Shown: piece after piece, positions 24,701 through 38,300 of the stretch
Position numbering within the stretch: position 1 is the stretch's first letter
How the letters are laid out: the number at the start of each line of letters is the position of its first letter
Origin: Saccoglossus kowalevskii
Lineage: Eukaryota > Hemichordata > Enteropneusta > Harrimaniidae
Assembly: GCF_000003605.2 (NCBI RefSeq)
Contig: NW_003158749.1
Span: 63,332 to 109,808 of the forward strand
Direction: 5' to 3'
DNA: 46,477 nucleotides
Notes under the pieces: model-generated
Databases searched by the model: none
What the model was told of the DNA's origin: nothing
Seen by the model: the letters and a program-made list of their open reading frames with translations, nothing else
Program-made: the position numbers and the translations under genes

Positions 24701-26045
24701 TCATAATATGCGTTATTTCACAATTTGTTTGTCTATACTGACAGCACACTTTGCGAAATTATTGAAGTGGTGATAACACGTCTTTACGGGGAAAACTTGA
24801 AAACGCAATGAAGGAATTATTCACGTTATTATATGTAATATTGGATTCCAGGGCTGCTGAGTTCACAAAAGTACAAATGCAGCAGTGTATTTGCCAGGAC
24901 TTAATCAAGTTGGCGACCATGCTTCCAGTCGCATCGTAAATTAACCAATCTTAACCCAATAGAATCAAGAGTCACCGGGAACTCAATAAATCAAAATACT
25001 TGTTTGCAAAATGTAGTAAACATTAAACATTATAAAATCATGTCATGAAATATAAAATGTAAATTTAACTCTAGCCATAGAGAGACTGAAACAGGAACAT
25101 ACTATAGTGTGATCCCACCTGCTGTGCTTTAACCCTTTATTTGAGGTATTCGAACTTTCTATCCACATGAGACGGACTACTAATGTGGCTGAGGTTGTGC
25201 TCAATGACATGTTGACCTCCATCTATCCGATTCAGTGTGATCATAGTAATTGGATATGATAATATGTCAATATTATTCACAGTGTCTCAACAACTGACAG
25301 TTAATACATTATTTAATATATGATGAATTGAGTCTATTGTCAGCTTTTCCACTTAAATATCTACCTTGAGTGCCCCCAAATCGTTGATTGTGATATTGGA
25401 GAATGTGATACCTTCGCCATTAATGAATTAGTAATTTAGTAGGTTTGTGGATCACTATAACATTATGTTTGGGCGAGTGATCAATCAGCGCATTTGTATG
25501 AGTAGATTGATGCAGGGCACAAATACCATATATACCATAACCCAAACTAACGCTGTTGGCTGCTTTAACTTTACAATGTCGCATGACCACAAGTTAGCAT
25601 TTGTTTCATATTCGTATTTTCACATTAAACGTTATAAGTAATTTTTATGACGATCTGAGCAGTAATCTTCCGTGGTTATTCTATTCATCAGGATTGACCC
25701 ACAAAAATTAGGTTCATAATTTAGTTAAAATCATGCATAGATATTCACCAGATAAAAAACATGATTATCAAAATGTAATAATTTTTTTTAACTTATGTTA
25801 CACTAATAATAGAAGTTATGTGGAATTTACTAGATTACAAGTTGTTATACATTGGTCTAGCTATGTCAATTGCTGCTATACTACATCCGATTCTAAAAAA
25901 TAAAACTTGCATGTTGCTGGAGGACATACTTAAATACTGAAATGTCAAGATTTGCGATGTATTGTAACAGGGTTGGGCTGCAGTTAAATGCATGTGCATT
26001 TACATATGAGAAATTGCATGATATATCGTTTCATTTGTTGTGTGT
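18738..26045. other. Gene-poor interval upstream of the channel gene
   Basis: No frame here has a recognisable domain. A 59-codon frame at 24,242-24,421 has a start, a stop and a charged, Gln-rich sequence, but no known family and no splice context. An AATAAA followed by a T-rich run near 24,004-24,020 could be the tail of a retroposed sequence. The promoter and any 5' non-coding exon of the channel gene probably lie in the last kilobases, but I could not locate them. Confidence 0.4.
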
Positions 26046-26078
26046 TGAAGGTTAAAAAAGAGAAGGTATATATATACC

Positions 26079-26366
26079 ATGGGAAGCAGGCATGAACTTG
26101 AAGAATTAGGTTTAAACGCAGAAAAGAAAGGCGTTCTACCAAGAAGTTCTCAAGTATCGGAACCCGAAGATGACAACGTTGTTAAAAAGATTGTTGATGG
26201 ATTTTTGAACAGCACCACAGTGGCTGGTTTGCCACGTATATTTGAAGGAAGGGGACCTATCGTATCTTCATTTTGGGATGTCGCTTTCATCCTGGCTATG
26301 GCGGCTTCCGTGTGGCAAATTGAAATAATTTTCGAACAATACTTTGAGAGAGATGTTAACGTCAGG
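26079..26366 (+). CDS. Channel exon 1: N-terminus and first membrane segment
   Basis: Starts at ATG in the context TACCATGG, with an in-frame TGA 33 bases upstream, and ends at a GTAAGG donor in phase 0. It encodes 96 residues: an acidic cytoplasmic start, [14 protein letters not shown], then [20 protein letters not shown] as the membrane segment. DEG/ENaC channels normally have His-Gly where this has Ala49-Gly50; that motif influences gating in ENaC, so the change is notable. Confidence 0.9.
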
Positions 26367-29300
26367 GTAAGGCATGCGTATACTGGTAAGGTTTTATATA
26401 TTATGTGGCAACCATGTCCACCATCATTTCAATTCGCGTTTTAAATATTGTTTCATGTGATCCCGAATTGATAAAATCATTTATATAACCCTTTTGGGGT
26501 AGGATTTAAGAAAGGCTTATGAATGACCAATAATGACCATGGTTTATTTGTCACAATGCTTGATATCACAACATGCACCTTTTAACCCTTTGAGACTTTT
26601 TTGGCCTTTTAACGTTCACGGTGATCAGCGGAGTCAATGCACCCTCATCGATAGACTCAGAAGGAAATTAATAGAATTATATGTACATGATTCAAGTAAG
26701 ATTAAATTGTGATCCGTCTGTGATGTATGTGAAATCCACTCCCTCTTAGTGGTTATTTTAGAAAGACACCGGAAACATCCCTTAGTATTCTATTCCTATT
26801 AACCTTTCTTACACGTGGAATTCCCGGACACGACATGAATTTGTATGTGAATAGCTGCTCACTTCTATATTTCAAACTACCCGTTTCAAAACAAATGAAA
26901 ATCGACCGTAGAACAGCATAAGCTATTACTAGTAGTATTTTAAGTATTCGACTGCAAAGCAACTCGTGATTTTGTTGTACAAAGTTTAATTGTTTACATG
27001 TGATCACATCCTACCCACATCCTACCCTCAACGAAAAACAGATCGTGGAACAAACAGTGAGATTTCGAGGGATGGTAAAATATAAATCAAAAACAGATGG
27101 GGAGCGCGTTTTTTATTCGGGGTGAGCGCCTTGAAGCCATTGAAGCGGAACATTGGAGGAAAACAGATTTGAAACCCAAATGTATGAAAACTAATCTAGC
27201 CACAATGAACTAAACCAGTATTGATGTAAATATACACTTTAAAACCAAACAATATAGTAAGCGTACGAAGATTCAGTCACAATAAATACGCTACCCTGAG
27301 TGCGCATAATCCATTCCTTGTCGAATGCATTCGCGTATCAATGAATTTTCTTTGAAATTTCACTTTAAAATGTGATCGAGATCTCCCGGCAGACAAAAAC
27401 TGTTTAAAAATGGGTAAATGGGTGCGTGTCGCCGTATGATTGTTGAACGTCATAACGATCAAAGAGTTGAATGGTGTCACGTGAATTCTAATATTAAGTA
27501 CTTGTGCTTTGAATTCGTTGTTGCTATATGCCACTTTCTAAATTGGCTATCTAAACGCGTCCATGCTAATAAATGATTGTTCACTATAATGAATGGGAAG
27601 AAATAAAAGTGGTGTGTTTATGTTTTTATTGTAAGAACCAGAATACTCAAAGGGATAAAAGCTGTGCTTATCAATATATGGTATCGATTAATATCGATCA
27701 TTATGCGCTGGCAGCGATTGATCACGGATTATAAATACGTGCAAACAATACACGTGTCTTTTTATTTTACAGATAAAGGTCGTCACAACTCAAGGCTTAC
27801 CTTTTCCCAGCGTTTCAATCTGCAACACAAATAAATTTCGTAAATCTGCAATATCAATGTCGCCATACTCCAAACTTGTAACTGTTGACACCGAAATAGT
27901 ACGGTCATATTATGGTAAGTGCGTAGTAACATGTCTTGTGGAGATATTCATATTGACGGGGTGAACGGTTCTGAACAATTGTATATTTCAATCGGTCAGT
28001 AATTGTGTAATATTCATATTTTGAGGCGTATATTCAATAGTGTAATATATGTTTTTTTTCATATCCTTGCAACCTTACGAAATGCGCTGTCGACCGAACA
28101 CTTCAACCATGTGCTAGTGTTTTAGCATGATTTATTAACCGATGTTATCTTAAAACGATAGTAAATGAAAATTACACAGTGTCCAAATCCCTTCAAACAA
28201 AAAAAATCGGTGCATTATATTTGCAGCTCTTCAGTGTCTTGAGGGAGATTTTCCATGCAATAATAGTGGGTGTATCAAGCCATATTTACTTTGTGATGGT
28301 TATGATAATTGTGGCGATAGAAGTGACGAAAAAAACTGCGACTATGGTGAGTTCTATGTCGACTTCTTTCTCTTTTACCAATTCAGAGATCTAGGTATTA
28401 TACATATTTGGAGAATACAACGAATATTTGTTAACAACGTGTGACTAGTCATTGTTGACTGAACGTTAACATTATGCTCAAACGGAAGTATTCTAGGATT
28501 TTCTCATTTATTTTTTTACAAAACCAAATGGCGCCAGCTGTGTTAGCTTTATGTTAAGCAGAACATCAACGTTAATGAGAAGTTTATTTTTCTCGAAAAG
28601 ATCTCAACAATACCACAGTGTGCTGTGCCACATTGTTCTTGCTCTACTTAGTTGATCCTTCCCTAAGAAGTACTAATTCAATTTTGTAATTCAATTAGAT
28701 AATCAGTTTATTCAGTTGCGAGTGCAAAACGTAGGCTATCTGGTTAGGCTATCTGGTGTCGGATATAAAACATGTCTTCACAAAATCGGATGACTAAGTT
28801 GCGACTAGATGGATCTTGTGCACGTTAATAAACATGTAATAATAATTAAGAATAAAATGACAATGATTTGATTCTGAAGTATTTGTCCTGGCAATCGATA
28901 CATTGAAATATGAGCACTGACTATAATACGTTACCATGCTTTTTTCTAAACCTTCATGAACTATAGGCAGTTGCAGCAACGATCTTTTTAAATGCAAAAC
29001 GGGAAGTGATTTTGGTGTTTGCATTAACCTCAACTCAAGATGCGACAGAATATTAGACTGTTATGGGGGAGAAGATGAAGACGACTGCGGTGGGTTGATA
29101 GTTTTAATGGCATGAGACTAATTTGTTAAATTGTAATAGAAATTTAAATAGTTAATTTGTTTGTTGTTTTTGTTGCCCAGTGATAAATAAATTCGTTTCA
29201 GATGTGTCCACCTCGATCTCTACAGTGTAGAGTTTTACCGAGACTGTAAGTAGTACCACTGACAATGACAATATTTGTATTCCAGAGTGTATAGATAAGA

Positions 29301-32300
29301 AGGAATACAAATGTTCGGATACTGGTCGCTGCATCAAGTCTTCTAAACGGTGTGATGGTGTAGACGACTGTGTAGATGGCAACGATGAGAAAAACTGTGA
29401 GTTTTGTTATTTCCTGTCTAGAAAGCATGCAGACAAACACGCACCTAATTATATTTGCCAGTAACACACATAATTATATCAGCTTATGCGCCTGCACAGA
29501 CATTGCAAGTGATCGCTGCTATCTTCTTGTGGTGTCAAAATATTTCCCCCAATGAATCACCTTTAATTGATGGTCAGATCTAACAATTCAACAACTGTTT
29601 TTGAATGGTAAATCATTTGCCAAGATGTAATATGCTGACAGTTTTTCAAATATCACAGCGTACACAACAGCTATACATCACATGATTTGTACGCAAAAAA
29701 ACTAAACCGAAAAAAAAAACAACGAAAAATGTCTCTGTGAAAACGATTCTAATTAGTTCGACCATACACTGCGTTATCACCTAGAGAGATATTGTGCGAC
29801 GGACGAAACGATGAAGGCGTATTCACACCAGATTTAAATTCAGATAATGATTTTATTTTAGCACAAATTAAAAATATTTTGTAGGGACTAAGAAAATCTA
29901 GGAATTATATAGGAAAACATGACATTGGCTATCTACGACGTTAAACACGACATATTAATAATTACTAAACCCAATCAACGGCCATTTCAGGGCCCCAATA
30001 TCGAGGACTATCGTAATCTTCACATTCAATAATAAATTTACGCATTACCGAACCACGATAACACTCACTACTCCGATACATGTTTCAGTGAAACTCCACA
30101 TCAGCACGGCTTGCGAATTTAGCTATATCCTGACTGACCATTTTGTAAATAGCATAATATTAACAAGCGATTATAAAGATGACTGAACATTTAGTATGTT
30201 TTGTGAGTGTTTAACACACATTGATGGGCACATTTCGGGTTTTGTACTACGTGAATTATCATGATAAAAATACACATAAAAACTAATGTAATAAATCAAA
30301 TTCAGACGTATGTGGACATTTGAGACACGATTTGTGCTTGACGTTCTACTGTAACAAGTTGTATCGTAAAGAAAATGTATAAAATTTTGACTGCAATGTT
30401 TCAATGCTGATTACAATCACGACAAGGTTTGTCTAAACATACTTAAACTCAATACGGACGCTCATAGTAAAGCAATTTTAATAATAAAAACTATTAGAAA
30501 TAGAAATAGCACGAAACGCCTACTCGTGTATTTTTCCCTAAAGTATATTGATAAATGTATAGAAAAATATGCACATACCTAATATTGAGTTGTACAAAAA
30601 GCACAATCCAAAAACCATTATTAGCAAATATTAGATATTTTCATATTTGTTTTTGCATTGCTGATTATGTGTTTCTTTTTAAATGTTATGATTTTTGTTC
30701 CATTCCAGTTAGTCCATTTTTTTTTCTTTGGGGGATCTCTTCAGTAAAAGAGAAATATTCTCACACCAATTACAATGTATTTTGCATATCGTGCATAAAT
30801 TACTTATTTGTTCGTCTATGATATATTATATCATAGAAATATTAACCCAGGCCGAGGTGGATATGTAGAAGTGAATATTGTTGACCGAGGCAAATCTGTA
30901 TATGGACCTTGGCTAGGTCAATATTTGTATATACCGATTAAAACAACCATTTGTAAAAGGCTGAATTTCACCATCATTGCTGGCCATGTTTTGGCAACAT
31001 CCCGAATGTTCTCAATTCATTGGTAGCTGTTTCATCACACTTTGTATGGTTCCCATGTATTTATATTCCATAATCCTTTTCAAAATATACTGTAATAATT
31101 ACAATGTGTGTAGGTATCACTGGTTACCGGCGACTGTTTGACACTTTAGAAGCTGCGACGTTTACACACGACGCGTGCAATACATTTTACTTGATGAGAT
31201 AACTAGAAGCATTAAACGACGCCAATAAATCACGGAATGCAGTGCGAAATTGAAGTAATAAACGCTAGCTATGTGTACGGTACGGCGACTGTGGTCGGTC
31301 CTACCGATATAGTCGTGTTGTTCGATGACTATCTCACGGTCAAAAATATCCACATAAAACATAACTCGTCCAATGTAATGGAATATACATTGTTGGGCAA
31401 ATAATACACAAGTAAAGGTGAAACTTAACGCCAATATGTGTGTTTACGCCCTCTCTTGTTCGCTTCGCACTGTTCTATGCATGCTCTGTTTTCTTCATGT
31501 ATTAAGAAATATTAAGAAATATGAGTTATTTCCGCTTGTTTAGCGCTCCAACTAAAGTGTCTTGTTGTAGTCCAAGCTTTCTATACAACAGGTCTTTCAA
31601 GTCAATTATGCAAATACAAGGACCATCAATTGTACGTGTCTGATTGGCTACGATGTATAATCATAAATTATCTTATATTATCGGTTCACATTCAGGCTCA
31701 CTCAGCTACAATTGTCCAACACGTTCTTTCAATGTGATGATGGACGTACGTGCTTTCCACAATATTATCGATGTGACGGCGATTTTGACTGTCTAGACAA
31801 AACGGACGAAACAGGCTGTGCAAATCGATCAATCAGTGATGGTAATTATTACTCATATATTGTATCTAATGTTTATTTGTTGCCACAATAAGTCTGGCTA
31901 GGCTAGGATTGGCTAAGGGACAGATACATTTTTATAACTAATTTGTTTAATGATGTTGAATAAAAATAAATCAAAGTTGTGCATCATTAAACACGTTTTG
32001 CAATTTTACCAATGTGATTTGTCAGTGTCATTTCGGACTTTTACAAATGTATGCGATCATTGATTAATTGATTTATCTTATAATTGAACGCCCAAGCAAG
32101 TAAAGTTATTCAAAGATAAACATAATAAATATATACTTCTATTATTAATATTGTTATTGCCATATATTTGTGAGTCATGCTGCCGTGCATGAATAACATT
32201 AGGTAAATATGTTCTGTTATTGTTATTGAACTTATTATACTTCTAAAATAATAAAGGAAAAACGGTAAGTATTGTCAATGTTAAAGTTTCAATAACATGA

Positions 32301-35300
32301 TAGCAAACATTTATTTGTTTGCAATTTTCTCTATTCTCTGCAAGTCAACTGTAAATAACCCAACTATACAATAATATGACGCTCACTCATATCACATTTT
32401 TCTGCGATGAAATTACCAACTGAGAGGGAGTACACCAATCGTTATTTGGTTCGTGACACAACTGACAAGCGTACAATATACATACTTTTTGAATATGTAC
32501 TTTTATTTCTATAATGCATTCGAAGTGAGAAAACCGAATTCGTATTTTTTTAGATAATGTTACCTGTCCAGACACTATGTTTAAATGCGAAGAAAAGTGT
32601 ATACAGGATATGTGGGTTTGCGATGGATTTGTGGACTGTCTTGATGCCAAAGATGAAATTGGTTGTCATATATATGGTGTTATTGGTAAGATGCACCCCA
32701 TAACACAGCTAATCTCAACAATTCCAATTGTACAAAATGGACAATGAATATGAAAACTAGTGGTGCACGTGGTTGACAATTTTAAATGTTTTCACAGCCT
32801 GCAACGACATGGAATTTCTCTGCGATCTCAGTCAATGCATTCCTAACACGTGGCTTTGTGATGGAATGGCCGATTGTTTCGACGAAACTGATGAAGACAT
32901 GCAGAATTGCTACGGAGGTAAGTACAGGGACTTTTAAAGGAATATAAATAAATATAGTATTACAAAAAACAGCCTGATCATGGTATGAATAGAAGCACAT
33001 TACCTGTTGTGTGACGATGGTCCATCTTGCAAATAACAAGGATAGAGTATGAACCGCAGTGGTCTATGGGTCTTTTATTAGAAGACAAGACGAGAAGAAC
33101 AAACGCAAGAAACTGTGGCACAACAACTCATTATTTTTACAAAAACAGTCTCAGTTAAATCCGAAAGCACATCAATTTTTAATGTAACATGATACATACA
33201 CAAAAAGACCTACCTCAAGTTAAGTTTGTCAATACATACAAACGATAAAAATACGAAAACTCGTCTTTATGGTGAGAAACCTGCCAATTATATTACAATC
33301 ACTTTAATCATCACCATTCTAACGAATCTAGTATAACACTAACACCATTATCAGCATGATCTCTTCATTCTCCAGTTCCAACTCCTATATGTTGTACATC
33401 ACTCCATTTGACGCGGGGCTACATATGTTCTACTATTACCAAATCAGCGAACATTTCACGACTGTGTTTCATGTGCGCGCCTGTATTGAGTATACAGTCC
33501 AAGTGGCGAGGAATGTAAACAAATAACTTATTACCGACCGACTGTCCGCATTCGTACACGTACCATTTACTCCATTTAAACTTTCATCCAGGACGCTTTC
33601 TTAATTTTTTGGGGGTGGCTTGTTTATTTCATGTTATAAAAGGTATCTGCAACGTTTTCAATTATTTACCGAAATCCTGACATCGTGTCCATTTAACCAG
33701 ACAAAAAACTTCTTGACTTTACCCAGTATATTTTAAATATTGATGTTTACTTTAGCTTTAAACAAACGTGTAAGAAAAATACACATTTCTCTGATCGACA
33801 CCAAAACAATTAACTCAGATTTTATTGGCCAGAAGAGATTCACTTACCACACTTACACACTCCACAGTGCATCCAAAATATAAAATTGTTCTTGTCGCAA
33901 AGAGTAGCGGTTTATACTGAAATATCCCTCTCAAAACATGTGTATGCTGTCTCTCATTTTCGAGTCTGTATATAGACTCCAGGCCTGTTGACAGGAAACG
34001 ATAATATCTGTTGGTAATAAGCATCTTTAATTTGATAATCATTGTCTGAATAAATAAATAAATAAATAAATACATTTATTCATTTTGAGTTCTATTTAAT
34101 CAATAACAGTTTATCTCAACAAGATTGTGCTACACTACACTACATTTACCACAGAGGGCTTCATTTTATTAGGAGAACGGGAAATATAAATTCACGTTTA
34201 ATCTTCACAGGTGTTGGAGAGTGTTTTTTCGATAGCAGAGGAATAGATTATCGAGGTACGGCAAACATCACTGTTGGCGGCAACATATGTCAGAAATGGA
34301 ACGCCCAAACACCACACTCGCACATTTATACACCACATGAATACAACAGCAGTGGCATTACAAATCATAACTATTGTCGCAACCCAAGTGAATCATCCGC
34401 GACGTGGTGTTATACAACAGATCCAATGGTGCGATGGGATTGGTGCGATATTGGTGAACCTGGAGTGAATTGTAGTAAGTAACAATGTTTGAGGACATTT
34501 GTACAGTATTTGTATTTCTACCATGTGTTCAACACCATATTACAACTTAAAATAATAGTATGTACAACTTCATAATAGTGAGTTCGGGTTCCAGCTTGGC
34601 CATATTTATTCGACAAACGTCGGCATAAATGATCATTTAAATGTAGTATACTCATCGTAGTTACAACAATTCATTGAACAATATTGTTTATTTCAAAGTT
34701 AATATGGTTACAGCCATTATTGAAGTCATCTTTGTCAACATAGTCATATTGATGAATCAAAAGGATTGTATTATTGAAACATATTTTATATTGTTGTTAT
34801 TTTTTGCAGAAAAGCCTGTTGATGCCTGCTATAACTTTGAATTGAGATGTGACGAGACGTGTATACACAAAATGTTGCTCTGTGTTGGTATCAAGCACTG
34901 TCCTTCAGGAATCGATGAAGAGAACTGTGGCGTAATACGAAACAATAGTATGTTTATACAAAAGAGTAAGGTGACAATACGAGACTAACCACAATATTAA
35001 GTCATATATATAATGGACTAATATGTGAGATGTCGCCATGTGACATAATGTCATTGTTTGCTACTTCGTGTGCTTGCCTGTTTCGGGCCTGTATCTATTA
35101 TTTGTATTACAGGTGAATGTTTCTACGGTTTTAATGGTGAAGACTACAGGGGGTTGAGGAATTTCACCATCAAAGGCAAGCCATGCCAGAAATGGACGGA
35201 GCAAACACCGCACGCACACGCATACACTGAACACGCGCTCAATAACAGTGCCTTTGGAGATCATAACTATTGTCGTAATACAGGTCGCGATCAGGCAACG

Positions 35301-38300
35301 TGGTGTTTCACCACTGACCCGGCAGTACGTTGGCAGTGGTGTTCTATCGGTGATCCAGGATTGAATTGTGGTATGTAGTAGAACTTGTGTATATTTTGCT
35401 AGCTACGTGTTATTACTGCCATCGGTATTACACGCTGACTCATTTTAGTACCTGAGTCTAATTAATGATTTACTTAGTCCGTTTTTTCTGGTTTCACATT
35501 AGTTATTGTATATACAAAACAGACCAACGCGGCACCATATTATTATTAAATTCTTATATTCAAAATTCAACATTCAGTAAGTGCAGTGTTCCATCGCCGT
35601 GTCATTTTACGGGCATTCTGTGCACACACTTCGTTCACAATTTCTTGTTGTCCCATTCTGTTCAGACAACACCCCGTCCCCATACCGCGTGAATCGGTGA
35701 AATATATTTTCATCAATGATTTTTATATCGATAACCCAACTTTCTTCTTAATCTAGAAACGCGATGAAACGTTCTGTTGTTGTGAAAAACGTATATATTG
35801 CGAAATAAACAACATGAGTTAGTAATAGCTCGGTATCAATTTGACTAAAAATACCATTTGCTTGGCGACTAAAACAAAACCCTACCTACCTAATTGTATC
35901 ATTCACATAAATATAATTATGTTGCGGCAAGTGTTACAGATTGGTCACTTTTGATCATAGTATATGGTGCTCCACATATTGCAAGAATATTCATTATGAA
36001 ATATATGTGTTGCATCGTTATATTAATATGCATTATATCATTATACTACTAGGGGATACTTGTGATAAACCAAATTTTGAATGCAGCGACTCCTTCTGCA
36101 TTCCTGGTGACTGGGTATGTAATGGAATCCGTGATTGCTTCGAAGGAGAAGATGAAGCAGGATGTGAATATAGTACGTATATAGCAACACGTGATACAAT
36201 GCAAAATATCAGATACTATTTTAGACAGGGTGGTGCCACATTTGGGGCTGGCTGCAAAACTCAAAGAAATCGTATGTAGATTGTTTTTTATATACGTGTA
36301 TGACGTCGCCAGGATTTTCTGAAATTTAAATGTGATTGTAGGACAACACAATACGAATATGTCCAAAAACATAAACGTATCTTTTCTACATCACTTATTA
36401 GGCACAGATGTATTTATTTGTGATGGCGGGAAACGTACAATTAATATTCATTTTCTATGTGACTACTATTTTGACTGTGAAGATGCTACCGATGAAGAGC
36501 CAAGAAACTGTCCAAGTAAGTTCAAATTAATGAAATTAATGTCCTTTAAAAATATAAAAAGTCAATATTCTTATATATATCTCTATATTATTTGTTTCAT
36601 TGAAACGCTCTTGCTACTGGCTATATTACATTGCGCTTTTCTCTACACAAGATTTGGTTATTGTGACTAGTTTTTATTATACAAATGAACACCCCAACAG
36701 AGGTAGACATAAAGTTTTCGCGACCTGAAGAGCTCATTGTCAATTGGCTCTGAACGCAAACCTGGCAAACTAATCAGTTCATGAATATTGCCGCGTATCG
36801 TGTTCCCTCAACAAATCAGGCAAATTCAGGAATAAGGTATCTGGATGGAGGTAGACATACGAATATGGCAGCGGGTCGACACACGAATATGTCTACCTGC
36901 AATACGCAAATCTGATTGGCTGTCATGGCCATGATGTATAATATAATGATATGTCACTAATGTGATACGTCGATGGCTTATATTTAAATCAATCGTGTTC
37001 AAACTATGCTATTTGTTTACGACATCGTGAAACAAGATACACAGCTTTATAATGAAACAAATTAAAAATATATATTTCACAGACATGTCATTTAAAATAG
37101 ATCGTTTTTAAAAGTGCTTATGTTCATTTTTCGCATTTTTCTTCTTCTCAGATGTGACAATTCCAAAAGCACCGGGTGAGTTTTCAATTTTTATTTACGG
37201 GGCTATTTATTTGTTATCGGCAATTCCAGTTCCGATTCAAGAACACTTTGTCAATACAAAATATGAATTATATAGCACATCTCTGTCCCCACCTAAATTT
37301 TAAAAAAAAAAACATGAAATGGACCTTTTTTATTCAGGATTACGAAAGTACAACATTGTTCAACTATGATATGCTTAGATAATACTATTATTTCTTTGAC
37401 CTTTATTGGTTTGCATATGTAAGTCACAATTGGAATAACGTATAACAAAAGAACTGCATACATAATTATTTTCCAGATAGTAGTTATGGAAACTGACCAA
37501 GCATATCATGATTTATTTGTGATATTTATGATATTTGTTAACAAACACAGTATTAGTGATAACATGCTCACATTTTCAGGTTTCCCAGTTTTCCGATGTT
37601 TTTCAAATGGTAAAGAAGTACCACAGTTTAAAGTGTGTAACAATGTGATTGATTGCAATGATGCCAGCGATGAACTTGAATGTGCACATGGTAAGCTGAT
37701 TTTGCTTTTTGAACATCTCAATTACATTTCGATTGTGATTTACACAATCAAAATCGAATTGAGATGTGCCGTCTAACTATACATCACAAGCTTTTTCTGT
37801 GGCAGTTGAATTTTTTAGTACATGCCGTTGGAAACATGTTAATGCTTGTAAACAATTGTGACATGTTTTACATCCAAATTATCAAAATTCATACCATCTG
37901 AACGCAGGAAAGGGAGTCAATTCTCACATCAACTATGGATTGGTAGACTTATCCATTTAAAAATAAACCAGGAAGAAGGCCAAACAATTTTAGTTACAGT
38001 TACATGATCTACAATTATTTTTACATATTCCAGGTGAACGCGCAGATTATCATTTGACTGCAGCTGGTTTACATTCACTATATTCTAGCATTACTAATGA
38101 TATGAACGTATTCAACGAATTCGTGGATAATATATACCAGGACCATATGCTAGGAAGAGTAACTCATGAAAATCCACCAGATTGGAACGGGTTCATCGCT
38201 TACAGCAACGCGCCTGACAACAGTGATCTGGTGGATGTGTTGAAACTTCCCGTTGAGAAAACAGCAAAATATGGCCATCAGCTAAATGATTTTGTATTGG

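Noticed and set aside
26066-26075. TATATATATA next to the channel start as a TATA box
   Set aside because: It lies only a few bases from the ATG, too close to leave a normal leader; the promoter is probably further upstream.
30808-31026. Possible extra exon in intron 5
   Set aside because: No LDLa or kringle pattern, and exons 5 and 6 share a split Cys codon that fits exactly without it.
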